Source: an uncultured delta proteobacterium
Lineage (GTDB): Bacteria; Myxococcota_A; Bradymonadia; REDH01
Direction of reading: 5' to 3'
NCBI GenBank assembly: GCA_903912275.1
Contig: CAIWGR010000185.1
Span: 1-7,578 of the forward strand
Length of the DNA: 7,578 nucleotides
The notes beneath the pieces are model-generated. The model saw only the letters and a list, made by a program, of their open reading frames with translations. It made no database searches and was not told where the DNA came from. The position numbers were made by a program, and so were the translations under genes. The stretch's first letter is position 1. Each line of letters begins with the position of its first letter. Shown here piece after piece: positions 1 through 6,539 of the stretch.

Positions 1-1219
1 AGCTCGCATACCGATGCAGATAGAGGATGGGTGCGAAGGTCTCGCGCTGCACCACCGCCGCATCGGCCGCAATCTCCACCAGCGCGGGCTGCATGTAGAA
101 GCCGCTGCCAAGGCTCCCCGCCCGCACCCGCGCTCCACCCGCGATCACCCGGCCGCCCTGGGCCACAGCCTCGCCCAGCGCCTGCTCCATCGCCGCGCAG
201 GCCGCCTCATCGATGAGCGGCCCGACCAGCGTCGCAGGCGCGCGCGGGTCGCCAACGCGCAGGCTCCCGTAGGCTGCCGTCAACCGCGCGATAAAGCTCT
301 CGGCGATTGTCTCCTGCACCAGCAGTCGGCGCAGCGTTGTGCAGCGCTGCCCCGAAGTCCCAACCGCCGAAAAGAGCGCCGCCCGCAGCGCCAGCTCCTG
401 CCGCGCGCTCGGCGCCACGATCATCGCGTTGTTGCCGCCAAGCTCCAGCAGCGAGCGGCCCAGGCGGGCGCCAACAACCGCTGCGACCCGGCGGCCCATC
501 CCCGTCGAACCCGTCGCTGAGACCAGCCGGTAGACGGGAGATGCAGCAAGCGCCTCGCCCACCTCAGCGCCGCCAAAGAGGCACTGGCAGAGCCCCGCAG
601 GTGCACCCTCGCGCAGGCAGACCTCCGCAACGAGCTCCATCACCGCCTGGGCGCAGAGCGGCGCCTTCTCCGACGGCTTCCAGACCACGCTGTCGCCACA
701 GACCAGCGCCAGCATCGCGTTCCAGGCAAAGACCGCCATCGGGAAGTTGAAGGCCGTGATGACCGCCACAGGCCCCAGCGGATGCCACTGCTCCATCATC
801 CGGTGCTGCGGCCGCTCGCTCACAATCGTGAGGCCGTGGAGCTGCCGCGACAGGCCGACCGCAAAGTCGCACATGTCGATCCACTCCTGCACCTCGCCCT
901 CCGCCTCGCTGACCGTCTTGCCCACCTCGAGCGTGATGACCGCCGCGAGCGCCTGCTTCCGCGCACGCGCCTCGGCACCGATGGCCGCCACCAACCTGCC
1001 ACGCGACGGCGCAGGCACCAGCTGCCAGACTGCAAAGGCCTTCGCCGCCGCTGCCGCCGCGGCCGCAATCTGCGCCGCGTCGGCCACCTCGACCTCTGCC
1101 AACAATGCCCCGTCCATGGGACAAAAGCTACCGATCGCGGCGCCTGTCCCACGCGGCGCAGCACCGCTCCAACCTGCCAACCGCCGCACCGCTCCCGCCG
1201 CCATCTGCTGCTCCATCAT
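1..1219 (-). CDS. ALDH7-family aldehyde dehydrogenase, probable alpha-aminoadipate semialdehyde dehydrogenase (3' end outside window)
   Basis: Likely oxidises L-2-aminoadipate 6-semialdehyde to 2-aminoadipate with NAD(P)+ in lysine degradation, in the cytoplasm. The 406 codons visible cover most of a family that is usually about 500-510 residues; the C-terminus lies beyond the left edge. Motifs in order: AFNFP with Asn158, WKPSE with Lys181, the cofactor loop GSTGMG at 237-242, the general base Glu259 in LELGGNN, the nucleophile Cys293 in GQRCTT, and ETFAP at 393-397. The stretch around residues 128-175 (HGLTIVSERP, then QWHPLGPVAVITAFNFPMAV) and LELGGNNA are typical of the antiquitin (ALDH7) subfamily rather than succinate-semialdehyde or betaine-aldehyde enzymes. 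The start at 1219 overlaps the peptidase stop (TGATG), with GGGAG just upstream; ATGs at 1216 and 1204 are alternatives. Substrate is inferred from the subfamily; other aldehydes are possible. Confidence 0.9.
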   Translation of the reverse strand, partial: MMEQQMAAGAVRRLAGWSGAAPRGTGAAIGSFCPMDGALLAEVEVADAAQIAAAAAAAAKAFAVWQLVPAPSRGRLVAAIGAEARARKQALAAVITLEVGKTVSEAEGEVQEWIDMCDFAVGLSRQLHGLTIVSERPQHRMMEQWHPLGPVAVITAFNFPMAVFAWNAMLALVCGDSVVWKPSEKAPLCAQAVMELVAEVCLREGAPAGLCQCLFGGAEVGEALAASPVYRLVSATGSTGMGRRVAAVVGARLGRSLLELGGNNAMIVAPSARQELALRAALFSAVGTSGQRCTTLRRLLVQETIAESFIARLTAAYGSLRVGDPRAPATLVGPLIDEAACAAMEQALGEAVAQGGRVIAGGARVRAGSLGSGFYMQPALVEIAADAAVVQRETFAPILYLHRYAS

Positions 1220-2463
1220 CAGGCTCCGCTCCCGCCGCCAACCATCGCGTCCGGCGCTCCGAGGCGCGATGCAACCCAGCGCTCGATGAGCCGCTCCGCG
1301 AAGTCGGACGAGACCACAATCTCGTCGCCGCTGAGCCGATCGGCGGTGTCGGTGGGCAGGTGATACTCCCGCGGCACGCTCGTCCGCGCATCCACCCGTG
1401 AGAGCGCGACGGCCGTGTAGCCGCGGCCCGCAAAGACCGCTGCGTCGCTGCCGCCGACGGGCACCGGCAGCTTCTTCATCGCGGCGAAGCGGGCATCGCT
1501 CGCAGCGACCGCTTCGATGCAGCCAACGAGCTCCGGAGCGACGGGGGTAATGAACATCTCGCCCTCCTCGAGGTAGCGCAGGTCGCCGTTCGAGCAGCCG
1601 TCGAGCACAAGGATGAGCGTGCTCTCGCGGGGCCACGCCGCCTGCTTGTCGCGGGCCAGCATGGTGGCGCCGCCGAGGCTCGCCTCTTCGCAGCCCGTCG
1701 CCACAAAGTTGTACTCCACCCGTGGGTCGCGGCGCGCGGTCAGCCGCTCCGAAAGGATGGTCATCGCGGCGATGCCGGAGAGGTTGTCTGCGGCGCCGGG
1801 GACGATGCGGTTGCGGAGCACCACGTCGAGGTTGCCCAGCGCGGCGAGAAGCGCCGGAACCGTGAGCGGCAGCGCGAGCCACCAGGGCAGCAGGCGACCT
1901 GTCGCGGCCGCGGCGAGCTCGAGCAGCGCCAGCGCAAAAAGCAGGTAGGTGACCAGCGCCAGCGGCTTGGTGATGGGCCCCTTGGCGCCGCCCTCCGCCA
2001 TGCGGGGCGAGAAGATGATGCCCGTGTAGGCGGTGTCGGCGTGGCAGGGGATGACGACCCGCAGGAGCGGTTCACCGGCGGCCGGCTGCCGTGCGATCAG
2101 GTTCTGCGACGGCCGCCAGGGGAGCAGCCGCCGGAGCACAAAGGCGCGGTGGGTGGAGTCGAGGAAGTAGGAGGTCGCGACGAGCAGATGGAGCAGGCCG
2201 CCAACGAGCGGCTGGCCGAGCCCTACCCCGGTCGCGACCACGGCGAGGCCGAAGTGGAGCAGCAGGTTGGCGTAGAGGTGGGTGCCGAAGGAGAAGCGGT
2301 GCCACGACACCTCGAGCCCCTGCGCGGTGTAGCGCTCTGCGAGGGACTGCTGCAGCCCGAGCTCATCGGGGCTGGCAGGGGCGCGGCGGGGGAAGCGGGC
2401 GGTGAGGTCGGCGATCCAGGCGACGACGCGCGCGGGATGGTCGATGGACGGCTGCTGGGTCAC
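1219..2463 (-). CDS. M28-family zinc aminopeptidase with membrane segments
   Basis: A 414-residue metallopeptidase expected to use two zinc ions to remove N-terminal residues from peptides. All M28 metal or catalytic positions can be read: His141-x-Asp143 (PCHADT), Asp226 in GAADNLSG, Glu259-Glu260 in GCEEASLGG, Asp288 in VLDGCSNGD, and His368 in EYHLPTDT. Hydrophobic stretches occur at about 64-100 (one helical hairpin) and 166-212 (a second), the latter lying between the first and second ligands. No signal peptide is seen. Arg-rich residues 105-117 after the first hairpin suggest this face is cytoplasmic. The start is GTG, overlapping the upstream stop by four bases (GTGA), with a good GAGGAG Shine-Dalgarno just before it. 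It is the middle gene of a coupled operon with the upstream secreted protein and the downstream aldehyde dehydrogenase. Family is sure; substrate and orientation are not. Confidence 0.9.
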   Translation of the reverse strand: MTQQPSIDHPARVVAWIADLTARFPRRAPASPDELGLQQSLAERYTAQGLEVSWHRFSFGTHLYANLLLHFGLAVVATGVGLGQPLVGGLLHLLVATSYFLDSTHRAFVLRRLLPWRPSQNLIARQPAAGEPLLRVVIPCHADTAYTGIIFSPRMAEGGAKGPITKPLALVTYLLFALALLELAAAATGRLLPWWLALPLTVPALLAALGNLDVVLRNRIVPGAADNLSGIAAMTILSERLTARRDPRVEYNFVATGCEEASLGGATMLARDKQAAWPRESTLILVLDGCSNGDLRYLEEGEMFITPVAPELVGCIEAVAASDARFAAMKKLPVPVGGSDAAVFAGRGYTAVALSRVDARTSVPREYHLPTDTADRLSGDEIVVSSDFAERLIERWVASRLGAPDAMVGGGSGA

Positions 2464-3737
2464 GGGCTCTCCTCTTCAATCTCACCGGCGGGGATAGCCC
2501 CGGGGTCGAGGCGGCGGGCGAGCCGGTCGACCCAGCCGCCATAGACGGGATGGTCTTCATAGAGGAGCCGCATGTGGGCAAGGTCGGCGAGCGACTCCTC
2601 CTCTGCGCCAGACGCCAAACGCGAGACGGCGCGGGTGAGCAGCGCGCCAACATGGGCGCCGTCGGTGGCGAGCGCCTCGGAGGCCTTCGCCACCGCGGCC
2701 TGGGCCTTGCCCGCATGACGCAGCGACTCGGCCTCGCACCAGCGCACCAGCCCGGGCGGACCATCGAGGCCGGCCGCGACCGCCGCCGCCATCGCGGGGA
2801 ACTGCTTCTGCGCGCCGAGCGCGAGCGCACGGACGGGCGACCGGGCGGGGGCCGTGCGTGCAAGCAGCGCGAGCAGCGGCCCGTCGCCGCGCAGGTAGGC
2901 GACCGAGGCCATCCGCTCTCGCCAGGCGGTGGGGATTCCCCAGGTGGCGTCGACCACCTCAAAGCCATCGCTGTCGCGGCTCCACTGCTCCGGGCCGGCG
3001 CCAGCGAGCGAGGCCACGAGCCTGAGTCTGGAGAGGTCGCAGCCGGGTTCAGCGGTAGCCGGGAGCGTGGCCATCGGCAGGCCGTGGAGCGCAGCAACGG
3101 CGATCGCAAAGGCGAGCAGCGCAGGCTGCCGGCCAGTCATGGGGAGCGACGACGCGTCGGGCCGCTCGCGGCGGGAGGCGAGGCGGTGCGACGGGATGGC
3201 CAGCTCCAGCTCCCGCCACTGCTCGAGCGCGGCCAGGTCGGTGGTCGAGGTGGGCATGCAGCGTGCATCGAGGAGCGACGGCAGAAGCCCCTCGGCGGCC
3301 ATCAATCCCCGCACCAGCTCCTGCGACGGCGTCGCACCGCGCCCGCCCTCACGCGCCAGTCTGGCAAGTAGCGCATCCAGCTCCGACGCCGCCTGTAACC
3401 CCACCGCCCCCTCTTCGACCGAGGCCGCCAGCAGCGCCCGCTCGAAGCTCAGCTCATCGTCCTGCAGCGCAGCCACCGCCGCCGTCGATCGCTCCACGAG
3501 CGGCCGCGAAGGCGAGGCGATGCTGACCATGCCGAGCGCGCTCCCGAGCCGTGCCCGTTTCCAGGCTGCGAGGCCGGCCGCACCCACCTCGATGCGCCGC
3601 TCGCCCAGCCGGAAGGTGGTGCCCGGCTCCAGCCGTGACCAGGCCCGCGCCTCTGCGGTCGGCGGCTCGGCTGCGACCAGCGGCGCCGACGCACAGAGTA
3701 GCGCAACCATCAGAAAATATGAGATGCGCAGCCACAT
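2460..3737 (-). CDS. Secreted protein of unknown function, possible degenerate SirB1/transglutaminase-core2-like fold with TPR-like C-terminus
   Basis: A 425-residue protein that I cannot assign with certainty. Residues 1-23 form a signal peptide (basic Arg4, hydrophobic core to about 21, likely cut after VAA), so it is exported. The Cys at 15 is not in a valid lipobox. Residues 91-155 (DDELSFERALLAAS, SELDALLARL, then MAAEGLLPSL) and 197-226 (SSLPMTGRQPALLAFAIAVA, HGLPMATLP) weakly follow the SirB1 pattern of an acidic helical N-terminus, a short small-residue turn and a hydrophobic helix ending in a GLP motif. However, the usual PGHFLVR-like segment is not recognisable. Residues 330-410 look like two TPR-type helical hairpins, which SirB1 proteins also carry at the C-terminus. 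It is the first gene of the operon and overlaps the peptidase start by four bases. The ATG at 3737 is chosen because it begins the signal peptide; its ribosome site is poor. Reality of the gene is well supported, the fold assignment is tentative. Confidence 0.82.
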   Translation of the reverse strand: MWLRISYFLMVALLCASAPLVAAEPPTAEARAWSRLEPGTTFRLGERRIEVGAAGLAAWKRARLGSALGMVSIASPSRPLVERSTAAVAALQDDELSFERALLAASVEEGAVGLQAASELDALLARLAREGGRGATPSQELVRGLMAAEGLLPSLLDARCMPTSTTDLAALEQWRELELAIPSHRLASRRERPDASSLPMTGRQPALLAFAIAVAALHGLPMATLPATAEPGCDLSRLRLVASLAGAGPEQWSRDSDGFEVVDATWGIPTAWRERMASVAYLRGDGPLLALLARTAPARSPVRALALGAQKQFPAMAAAVAAGLDGPPGLVRWCEAESLRHAGKAQAAVAKASEALATDGAHVGALLTRAVSRLASGAEEESLADLAHMRLLYEDHPVYGGWVDRLARRLDPGAIPAGEIEEESP

Positions 3738-3849
3738 GCAGGTCGCTCGATTCGCTTGCCCTCTCCGCGCCCCACGCCTAGCCCCTGCGTGTGGGGCCGT
3801 CGAGCCTCACGATCCGGCCCCTGCGGCCGCACCCCCGACGAGTCAGCCC
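3738..3849. other. Divergent intergenic region between the peptidase operon and sufS
   Basis: These 112 bases separate two genes transcribed away from each other, so promoters for both should lie here or extend into the coding ends. I see no convincing -35/-10 pair on either strand. The most visible structure is an inverted repeat, GCCCCAC at 3769-3775 and GTGGGGC at 3791-3797, described separately. Shine-Dalgarno matches before both start codons are poor. Confidence 0.6.
3769..3797. repeat. Inverted repeat in the divergent promoter region
   Basis: GCCCCAC (3769-3775) and GTGGGGC (3791-3797) are perfect 7-bp arms around a 15-base centre. Two more G-C pairs are possible inside if a GT bulge is allowed. 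There is no T-run on either side, so it does not look like a terminator. It could be a regulator site shared by both directions, a leader hairpin, or chance in GC-rich DNA. Confidence 0.35.
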
Positions 3850-5073
3850 ATGACCCTCTCGCTTGGCGAGCGTTTCAAGCCAGACTTCCCGATGCTCCAG
3901 CAGCTGGTGCACGGAAAGCCCTACACCTACCTCGACACCGCCGCGACGGCCCAGAAGCCCCAGCAGGTCATCGACCGCATGGAGCGGTTCTACGCCACCG
4001 AGTATGCGACCGTCCGGCGCGGCGTCTATGCCCCCTGTCAGACCGCAACCCAGATGTATGAGGCGGCCCGCGAGCGCTGCCGCGCCTTCGTGAACGGCCG
4101 CTCCGTGACGGAAATCATCTTCGTCCGCGGCAGCACCGAGGGGCTCAACCTCATCGCCAGCAGCCTCGGCCGGCTCGCCCTCAAGCCGGGCGACGAGGTC
4201 GTGGTCACCGAGATGGAGCACCACGCCAACATCGTCCCCTGGCACATGGTCTGCCAGCTCACGGGCGCCACGCTCAAGGCCATCCCCATCACCGACGATG
4301 GCGAGCTGCAGCTCGAGGCGTTGGCCACAGTCATCACCGACCGCACCCGCATTGTCTCGCTCACGCAGGTCTCCAATGTGCTCGGCACCCACAACCCCAT
4401 CGAGCGGGTCGCCAAGCGGGCCCGCGAGGTAGGCGCCTACGTGGTGGTCGACGGCGCACAGAGCTCGCCCCACCTCGACATCGATGTGCAGGCGCTCGAC
4501 TGCGACTTCTTCGTCTGCTCCTCGCACAAGCTTTACGGCCCCTCGGGCGCCGGCTTTGTCTGGGGTCGCGAGGAGATCCTCCGCCAGATGCCCCCCTACC
4601 AGGGCGGCGGCGAGATGATCGACCATGTCTCCTTCGACCGGGTCACCTACGACGAGCCCCCCTACCGGTTCGAGGCAGGCACACCCCCCATCGCCCCGGT
4701 CATCGGCATGCATGCGGCGCTCGACTACCTCGACGCCATCGGCAAGCCGGCCATCGCTGCCTGGGAAGATCACCTGCTCCGCTCGGCGACGGCAGAGCTG
4801 GAGCAGATCCCCGGCCTCCGCATCTTCGGCAACGCGGCCCACAAGTCGGCGGTCATCGCCTTTGTGATGGACGGGGTCGCCTCGATGGACATCGGCATGG
4901 TGCTCGACCGCGAGGGCATCGCCGTGCGCGTAGGCCAGCACTGCGCGCAGCCGCTGCTCCGCCGGCTCGGCGTCCATGCGACGGCACGCGCCTCCTTCGG
5001 CCTCTACAACACCGAGGAGGATGTGGCCCGGTTCGTGGAGGCGGTGCGCGAGGCAAAGGAGCTGCTCGCCTGA
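3850..5073 (+). CDS. sufS: Cysteine desulfurase SufS (group II, PLP-dependent)
   Basis: Removes sulfur from L-cysteine to give alanine and an enzyme-bound persulfide, which feeds iron-sulfur cluster assembly by the SUF system. The 407 residues match the usual family length (about 405-410). Visible landmarks are YLDTAATAQKP (27-37), the cofactor-stacking histidine in MEHHANIVPW (122-131), Asp201 in VVDGAQSS, the PLP Schiff-base lysine Lys227 in SSHKLYGPSG, the catalytic Cys365 in RVGQHCAQPLL, and Arg380 in ARASFG. The RVGQHCAQP form of the active-site loop marks group II (SufS/CsdA), not IscS/NifS. The frame stays open far upstream to 2929, but the extra sequence overlaps the opposite-strand secreted-protein gene and has no family similarity, so I place the start at 3850 although the ribosome site there is weak. 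SufB lies downstream; no SufE or SufU partner is visible. Confidence 0.95.
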   Translation: MTLSLGERFKPDFPMLQQLVHGKPYTYLDTAATAQKPQQVIDRMERFYATEYATVRRGVYAPCQTATQMYEAARERCRAFVNGRSVTEIIFVRGSTEGLNLIASSLGRLALKPGDEVVVTEMEHHANIVPWHMVCQLTGATLKAIPITDDGELQLEALATVITDRTRIVSLTQVSNVLGTHNPIERVAKRAREVGAYVVVDGAQSSPHLDIDVQALDCDFFVCSSHKLYGPSGAGFVWGREEILRQMPPYQGGGEMIDHVSFDRVTYDEPPYRFEAGTPPIAPVIGMHAALDYLDAIGKPAIAAWEDHLLRSATAELEQIPGLRIFGNAAHKSAVIAFVMDGVASMDIGMVLDREGIAVRVGQHCAQPLLRRLGVHATARASFGLYNTEEDVARFVEAVREAKELLA

Positions 5074-5136
5074 GCCGCCCGGAAGATCCTTGGCGCTGCC
5101 AAAACCAGCCCGCAACGGCACCTGCAACGCCAGAAA

Positions 5137-5153
5137 CGGCCCCGAACAGGCCG
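5137..5153 (+). terminator. Weak hairpin after sufS, possible terminator
   Basis: CGGCC (5137-5141) and GGCCG (5149-5153) form a 5-bp GC stem with a 7-base loop, 64 bases after the sufS stop and just before the candidate rpmB promoter. Only a loose T-rich stretch follows, so this would be a poor intrinsic terminator. A smaller TTGGC/GCCAA hairpin lies at 5090-5102. Either may simply be chance. Confidence 0.25.
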
Positions 5154-5161
5154 CCATTGTC

Positions 5162-5191
5162 TTGACTTTGCCCCCCGCTTTCCCCTAAGAC
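5162..5191 (+). promoter_or_regulatory. Candidate sigma70-type promoter for rpmB
   Basis: TTGACT at 5162-5167 is a near-perfect -35 element, and TAAGAC at 5186-5191 is a moderate -10 element 18 bases later. Transcription would start near 5198 and give a leader of about 75 bases before the rpmB ATG. The position, directly between the sufS 3' hairpin and rpmB, supports it. The -10 match is weak, so confidence is moderate. Confidence 0.45.
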
Positions 5192-5204
5192 CCGCCCTCC
5201 CGAA

Positions 5205-5223
5205 CGCACCGCTTCCCGGTGTG
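5205..5223 (+). other. Hairpin in the rpmB leader
   Basis: CGCACCG (5205-5211) pairs with CGGTGTG (5217-5223), one pair being G-U, around the 5-base loop CTTCC. It sits near the 5' end of the predicted rpmB leader. A second self-complementary stretch, GGACCGGTCC, follows at 5235-5244. These could stabilise the mRNA or bind a ribosomal protein, but no known L28 control element is recognised. Confidence 0.35.
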
Positions 5224-5272
5224 ATCTCGGCCCAGGACCGGTCCGTAGCGACCCCTCCACCTTGTGATTGCC

Positions 5273-5512
5273 ATGGCCCGTAAGTGTTCGCTCACCGGTA
5301 AGCGCCGCAACGTCGGCATGAATGTTTCGCACTCGCACGTCCGTACCAAGACCGTGCAGCTGCCCAACCTTCAGACCAAGCGCGTCTGGTTCGAAGACGA
5401 GGCCCGCTTCGTGCGCATCCGTCTCTCCTGCCGTGCCCTTCGCACCATCTCGAAGAAGGGCCTCTCGCGCTTCCTCCGCGACGAAGGCATGACCATCCGC
5501 GACGTGGCCTAA
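5273..5512 (+). CDS. rpmB: 50S ribosomal protein L28
   Basis: A 79-residue component of the large ribosomal subunit. The start MARKCSLTGKR, the SHSHVRTKT segment (19-27), PNLQTKRVW (31-39), the RFVRIRLS strand (45-52) and RTISKKGL (57-64) are the hallmark L28 features. SHSHVRTK with NLQ-KR-W and a final EGM-like tail recalls cyanobacterial and plastid L28 more than the E. coli form. There is no N-terminal CxxC pair, so this is not the zinc-binding version. The start at 5273 gives the standard N-terminus; an in-frame ATG at 5264 would add three residues. No Shine-Dalgarno is seen. The gene seems to be its own transcription unit, with a candidate promoter upstream and a good terminator downstream. 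The L33 gene (rpmG), a common partner of rpmB, is not adjacent. Confidence 0.96.
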   Translation: MARKCSLTGKRRNVGMNVSHSHVRTKTVQLPNLQTKRVWFEDEARFVRIRLSCRALRTISKKGLSRFLRDEGMTIRDVA

Positions 5513-5558
5513 ACCGCCGCTCAGCGCGCAACGCTCCGGCGTCTGCACGCTGCACCGC

Positions 5559-5592
5559 AGGCCGATCTCACCGATCGGCCTTTCGCGTTTTT
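5559..5592 (+). terminator. Intrinsic terminator of rpmB
   Basis: AGGCCGATC (5559-5567) and GATCGGCCT (5573-5581) form a perfect 9-bp stem with the 5-base loop TCACC. A T-rich tail follows, with TTT at 5581-5583 and five Ts at 5588-5592. It begins 46 bases after the rpmB stop. The tail ends only 20 bases before the methyltransferase start codon, so it may also limit read-through into that gene. Confidence 0.8.
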
Positions 5593-5612
5593 GCTCCCGC
5601 TCCCGCAACCCC

Positions 5613-6479
5613 ATGCAGCTCCAACGCACCTCCTCGATCGCACCCGACGCAGGCGGCTCCCCGCCCCTGCTCCTGCAGACCGATGCTGTTGCCGCCTGTG
5701 CGTGGCTCGCGCAGCAGCAGCTCCGCCCCGACCTCATCTACATCGACCCCCCCTTCGCTACGGGCCGCAACTTTGCGCTCGCCCACCGCGACCACGAGGC
5801 CTCCGCCCACCTGGAAGGCGGCACCCTCGCCTACCGTGACGCTTGGGCCGGCGGCCTCGACGGCTACCTCGACGAGATGGAGCGCTGGCTCATCGCCATC
5901 CACGCCGCGCTCGCCGACGAGGGCAGCCTCATCCTCCACTGCGACCACCACGCTGCACCCTATCTCGCCCTGTGCTGCGACCGCATCTTCGGCTTCGGCG
6001 ACCGGGCGGGCGGCGGTGCCGGCTTCCGCAACGAGCTCATCTGGAGCTACGGCCTCGGCGGCTCTAGCCCCCGCTGCCACGCCAAAAAACACGATACCCT
6101 TCTCTGGTACAGCAAGGGGAGCCGCTGGTTCTTCGCCCCCCACATGGTCCCCGCCACCTCGCAGCGGCTGGCGGGCAAACTCAAGAAGGGCACCTCCATC
6201 TGGGAGATCCCCTCCATCAACAACATGGCCAAGGAGCGGACCGGCTACCCCACGCAAAAGCCGCTCGCGCTGCTCGAGCGCATCGTTGCCTGCCACACTC
6301 CGCCCGGAGGCCTGGTCGCAGACCTCTGCTGCGGCTCCGGCACCACGCTGGTCGCCGCCGCAAGCGCCGGCCGGAGAGCCATCGGCGCAGACCTCGGTGC
6401 CCTCGCCCAGCAGGTCGCCGGAGGGCGGCTCCTTGCTGCGGGGCTTGGCCTCGAGCGCTGGACACCTGCCACAGATTGA
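5613..6479 (+). CDS. Beta-class site-specific DNA methyltransferase (N6-adenine or N4-cytosine), solitary
   Basis: Transfers a methyl group from S-adenosylmethionine to an exocyclic amino group of a DNA base. In the 288 residues the catalytic motif IV, DPPF, is at 45-48 inside LIYIDPPFATGRNF, and the SAM-binding motif I, DLCCGSGTT, is at 237-245. That order (IV before I) defines the beta class. Between them, WEIPSINNMAKERTGYPTQKPLALLERIV (split at 198-225) matches the region preceding motif I in Mod/COG2189-type enzymes. The space available for target recognition, about 100-195, is small. DPPF, rather than DPPY, leaves adenine versus cytosine undecided. No restriction enzyme or specificity subunit is visible, so it appears to be an orphan. 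Base composition matches its neighbours. The start follows the rpmB terminator by 20 bases and has no Shine-Dalgarno; its promoter is unclear. Confidence 0.92.
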   Translation: MQLQRTSSIAPDAGGSPPLLLQTDAVAACAWLAQQQLRPDLIYIDPPFATGRNFALAHRDHEASAHLEGGTLAYRDAWAGGLDGYLDEMERWLIAIHAALADEGSLILHCDHHAAPYLALCCDRIFGFGDRAGGGAGFRNELIWSYGLGGSSPRCHAKKHDTLLWYSKGSRWFFAPHMVPATSQRLAGKLKKGTSIWEIPSINNMAKERTGYPTQKPLALLERIVACHTPPGGLVADLCCGSGTTLVAAASAGRRAIGADLGALAQQVAGGRLLAAGLGLERWTPATD

Positions 6480-6515
6480 CACCCGCAGGGGGCGCTCCTA
6501 GACCCGCTGCCGCAA

Positions 6516-6536
6516 TGTGGACTGTTTTGGTCCACA
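6516..6536. promoter_or_regulatory. Perfect palindrome upstream of sufB, candidate regulator operator
   Basis: TGTGGAC (6516-6522) and GTCCACA (6530-6536) are perfect 7-bp arms separated by 7 bases, 44 bases before the sufB ATG. The centre is AT-rich (TGTTTTG), unlike its surroundings. A GAC...GTC pair of half-sites spaced like this recalls operators of Rrf2-family iron-sulfur regulators (IscR type), which often control suf genes. That link is inference by analogy: no regulator gene is in the window and the match to a named consensus is not exact. Confidence 0.55.
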
Positions 6537-6539
6537 ATC

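Noticed and set aside
14..750. Overlapping plus-strand open frames (to 520 and to 750)
   Set aside because: Low-complexity Arg/Pro/Ala translations opposite the aldehyde dehydrogenase; they are GC-rich shadow frames.
3654..3737. Lipoprotein signal in the secreted protein
   Set aside because: The residue before Cys15 is Leu, which does not fit a lipobox; ordinary signal peptidase cleavage after VAA is more likely.
2929..3849. Open frame extending sufS upstream by 307 residues
   Set aside because: It runs antisense to the secreted-protein gene, is Ser/Ala/Arg-rich, and adds sequence not found in SufS; the family-length start is at 3850.
3778..5157. 459-residue minus-strand open frame opposite sufS
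   Set aside because: Mirror frame of a certain gene, with Gly/Asp/Val/Leu-biased translation and no recognisable domain.
5568..6482. 304-residue minus-strand open frame opposite the methyltransferase
   Set aside because: Spans the methyltransferase and its terminator on the other strand, with no domain evidence.
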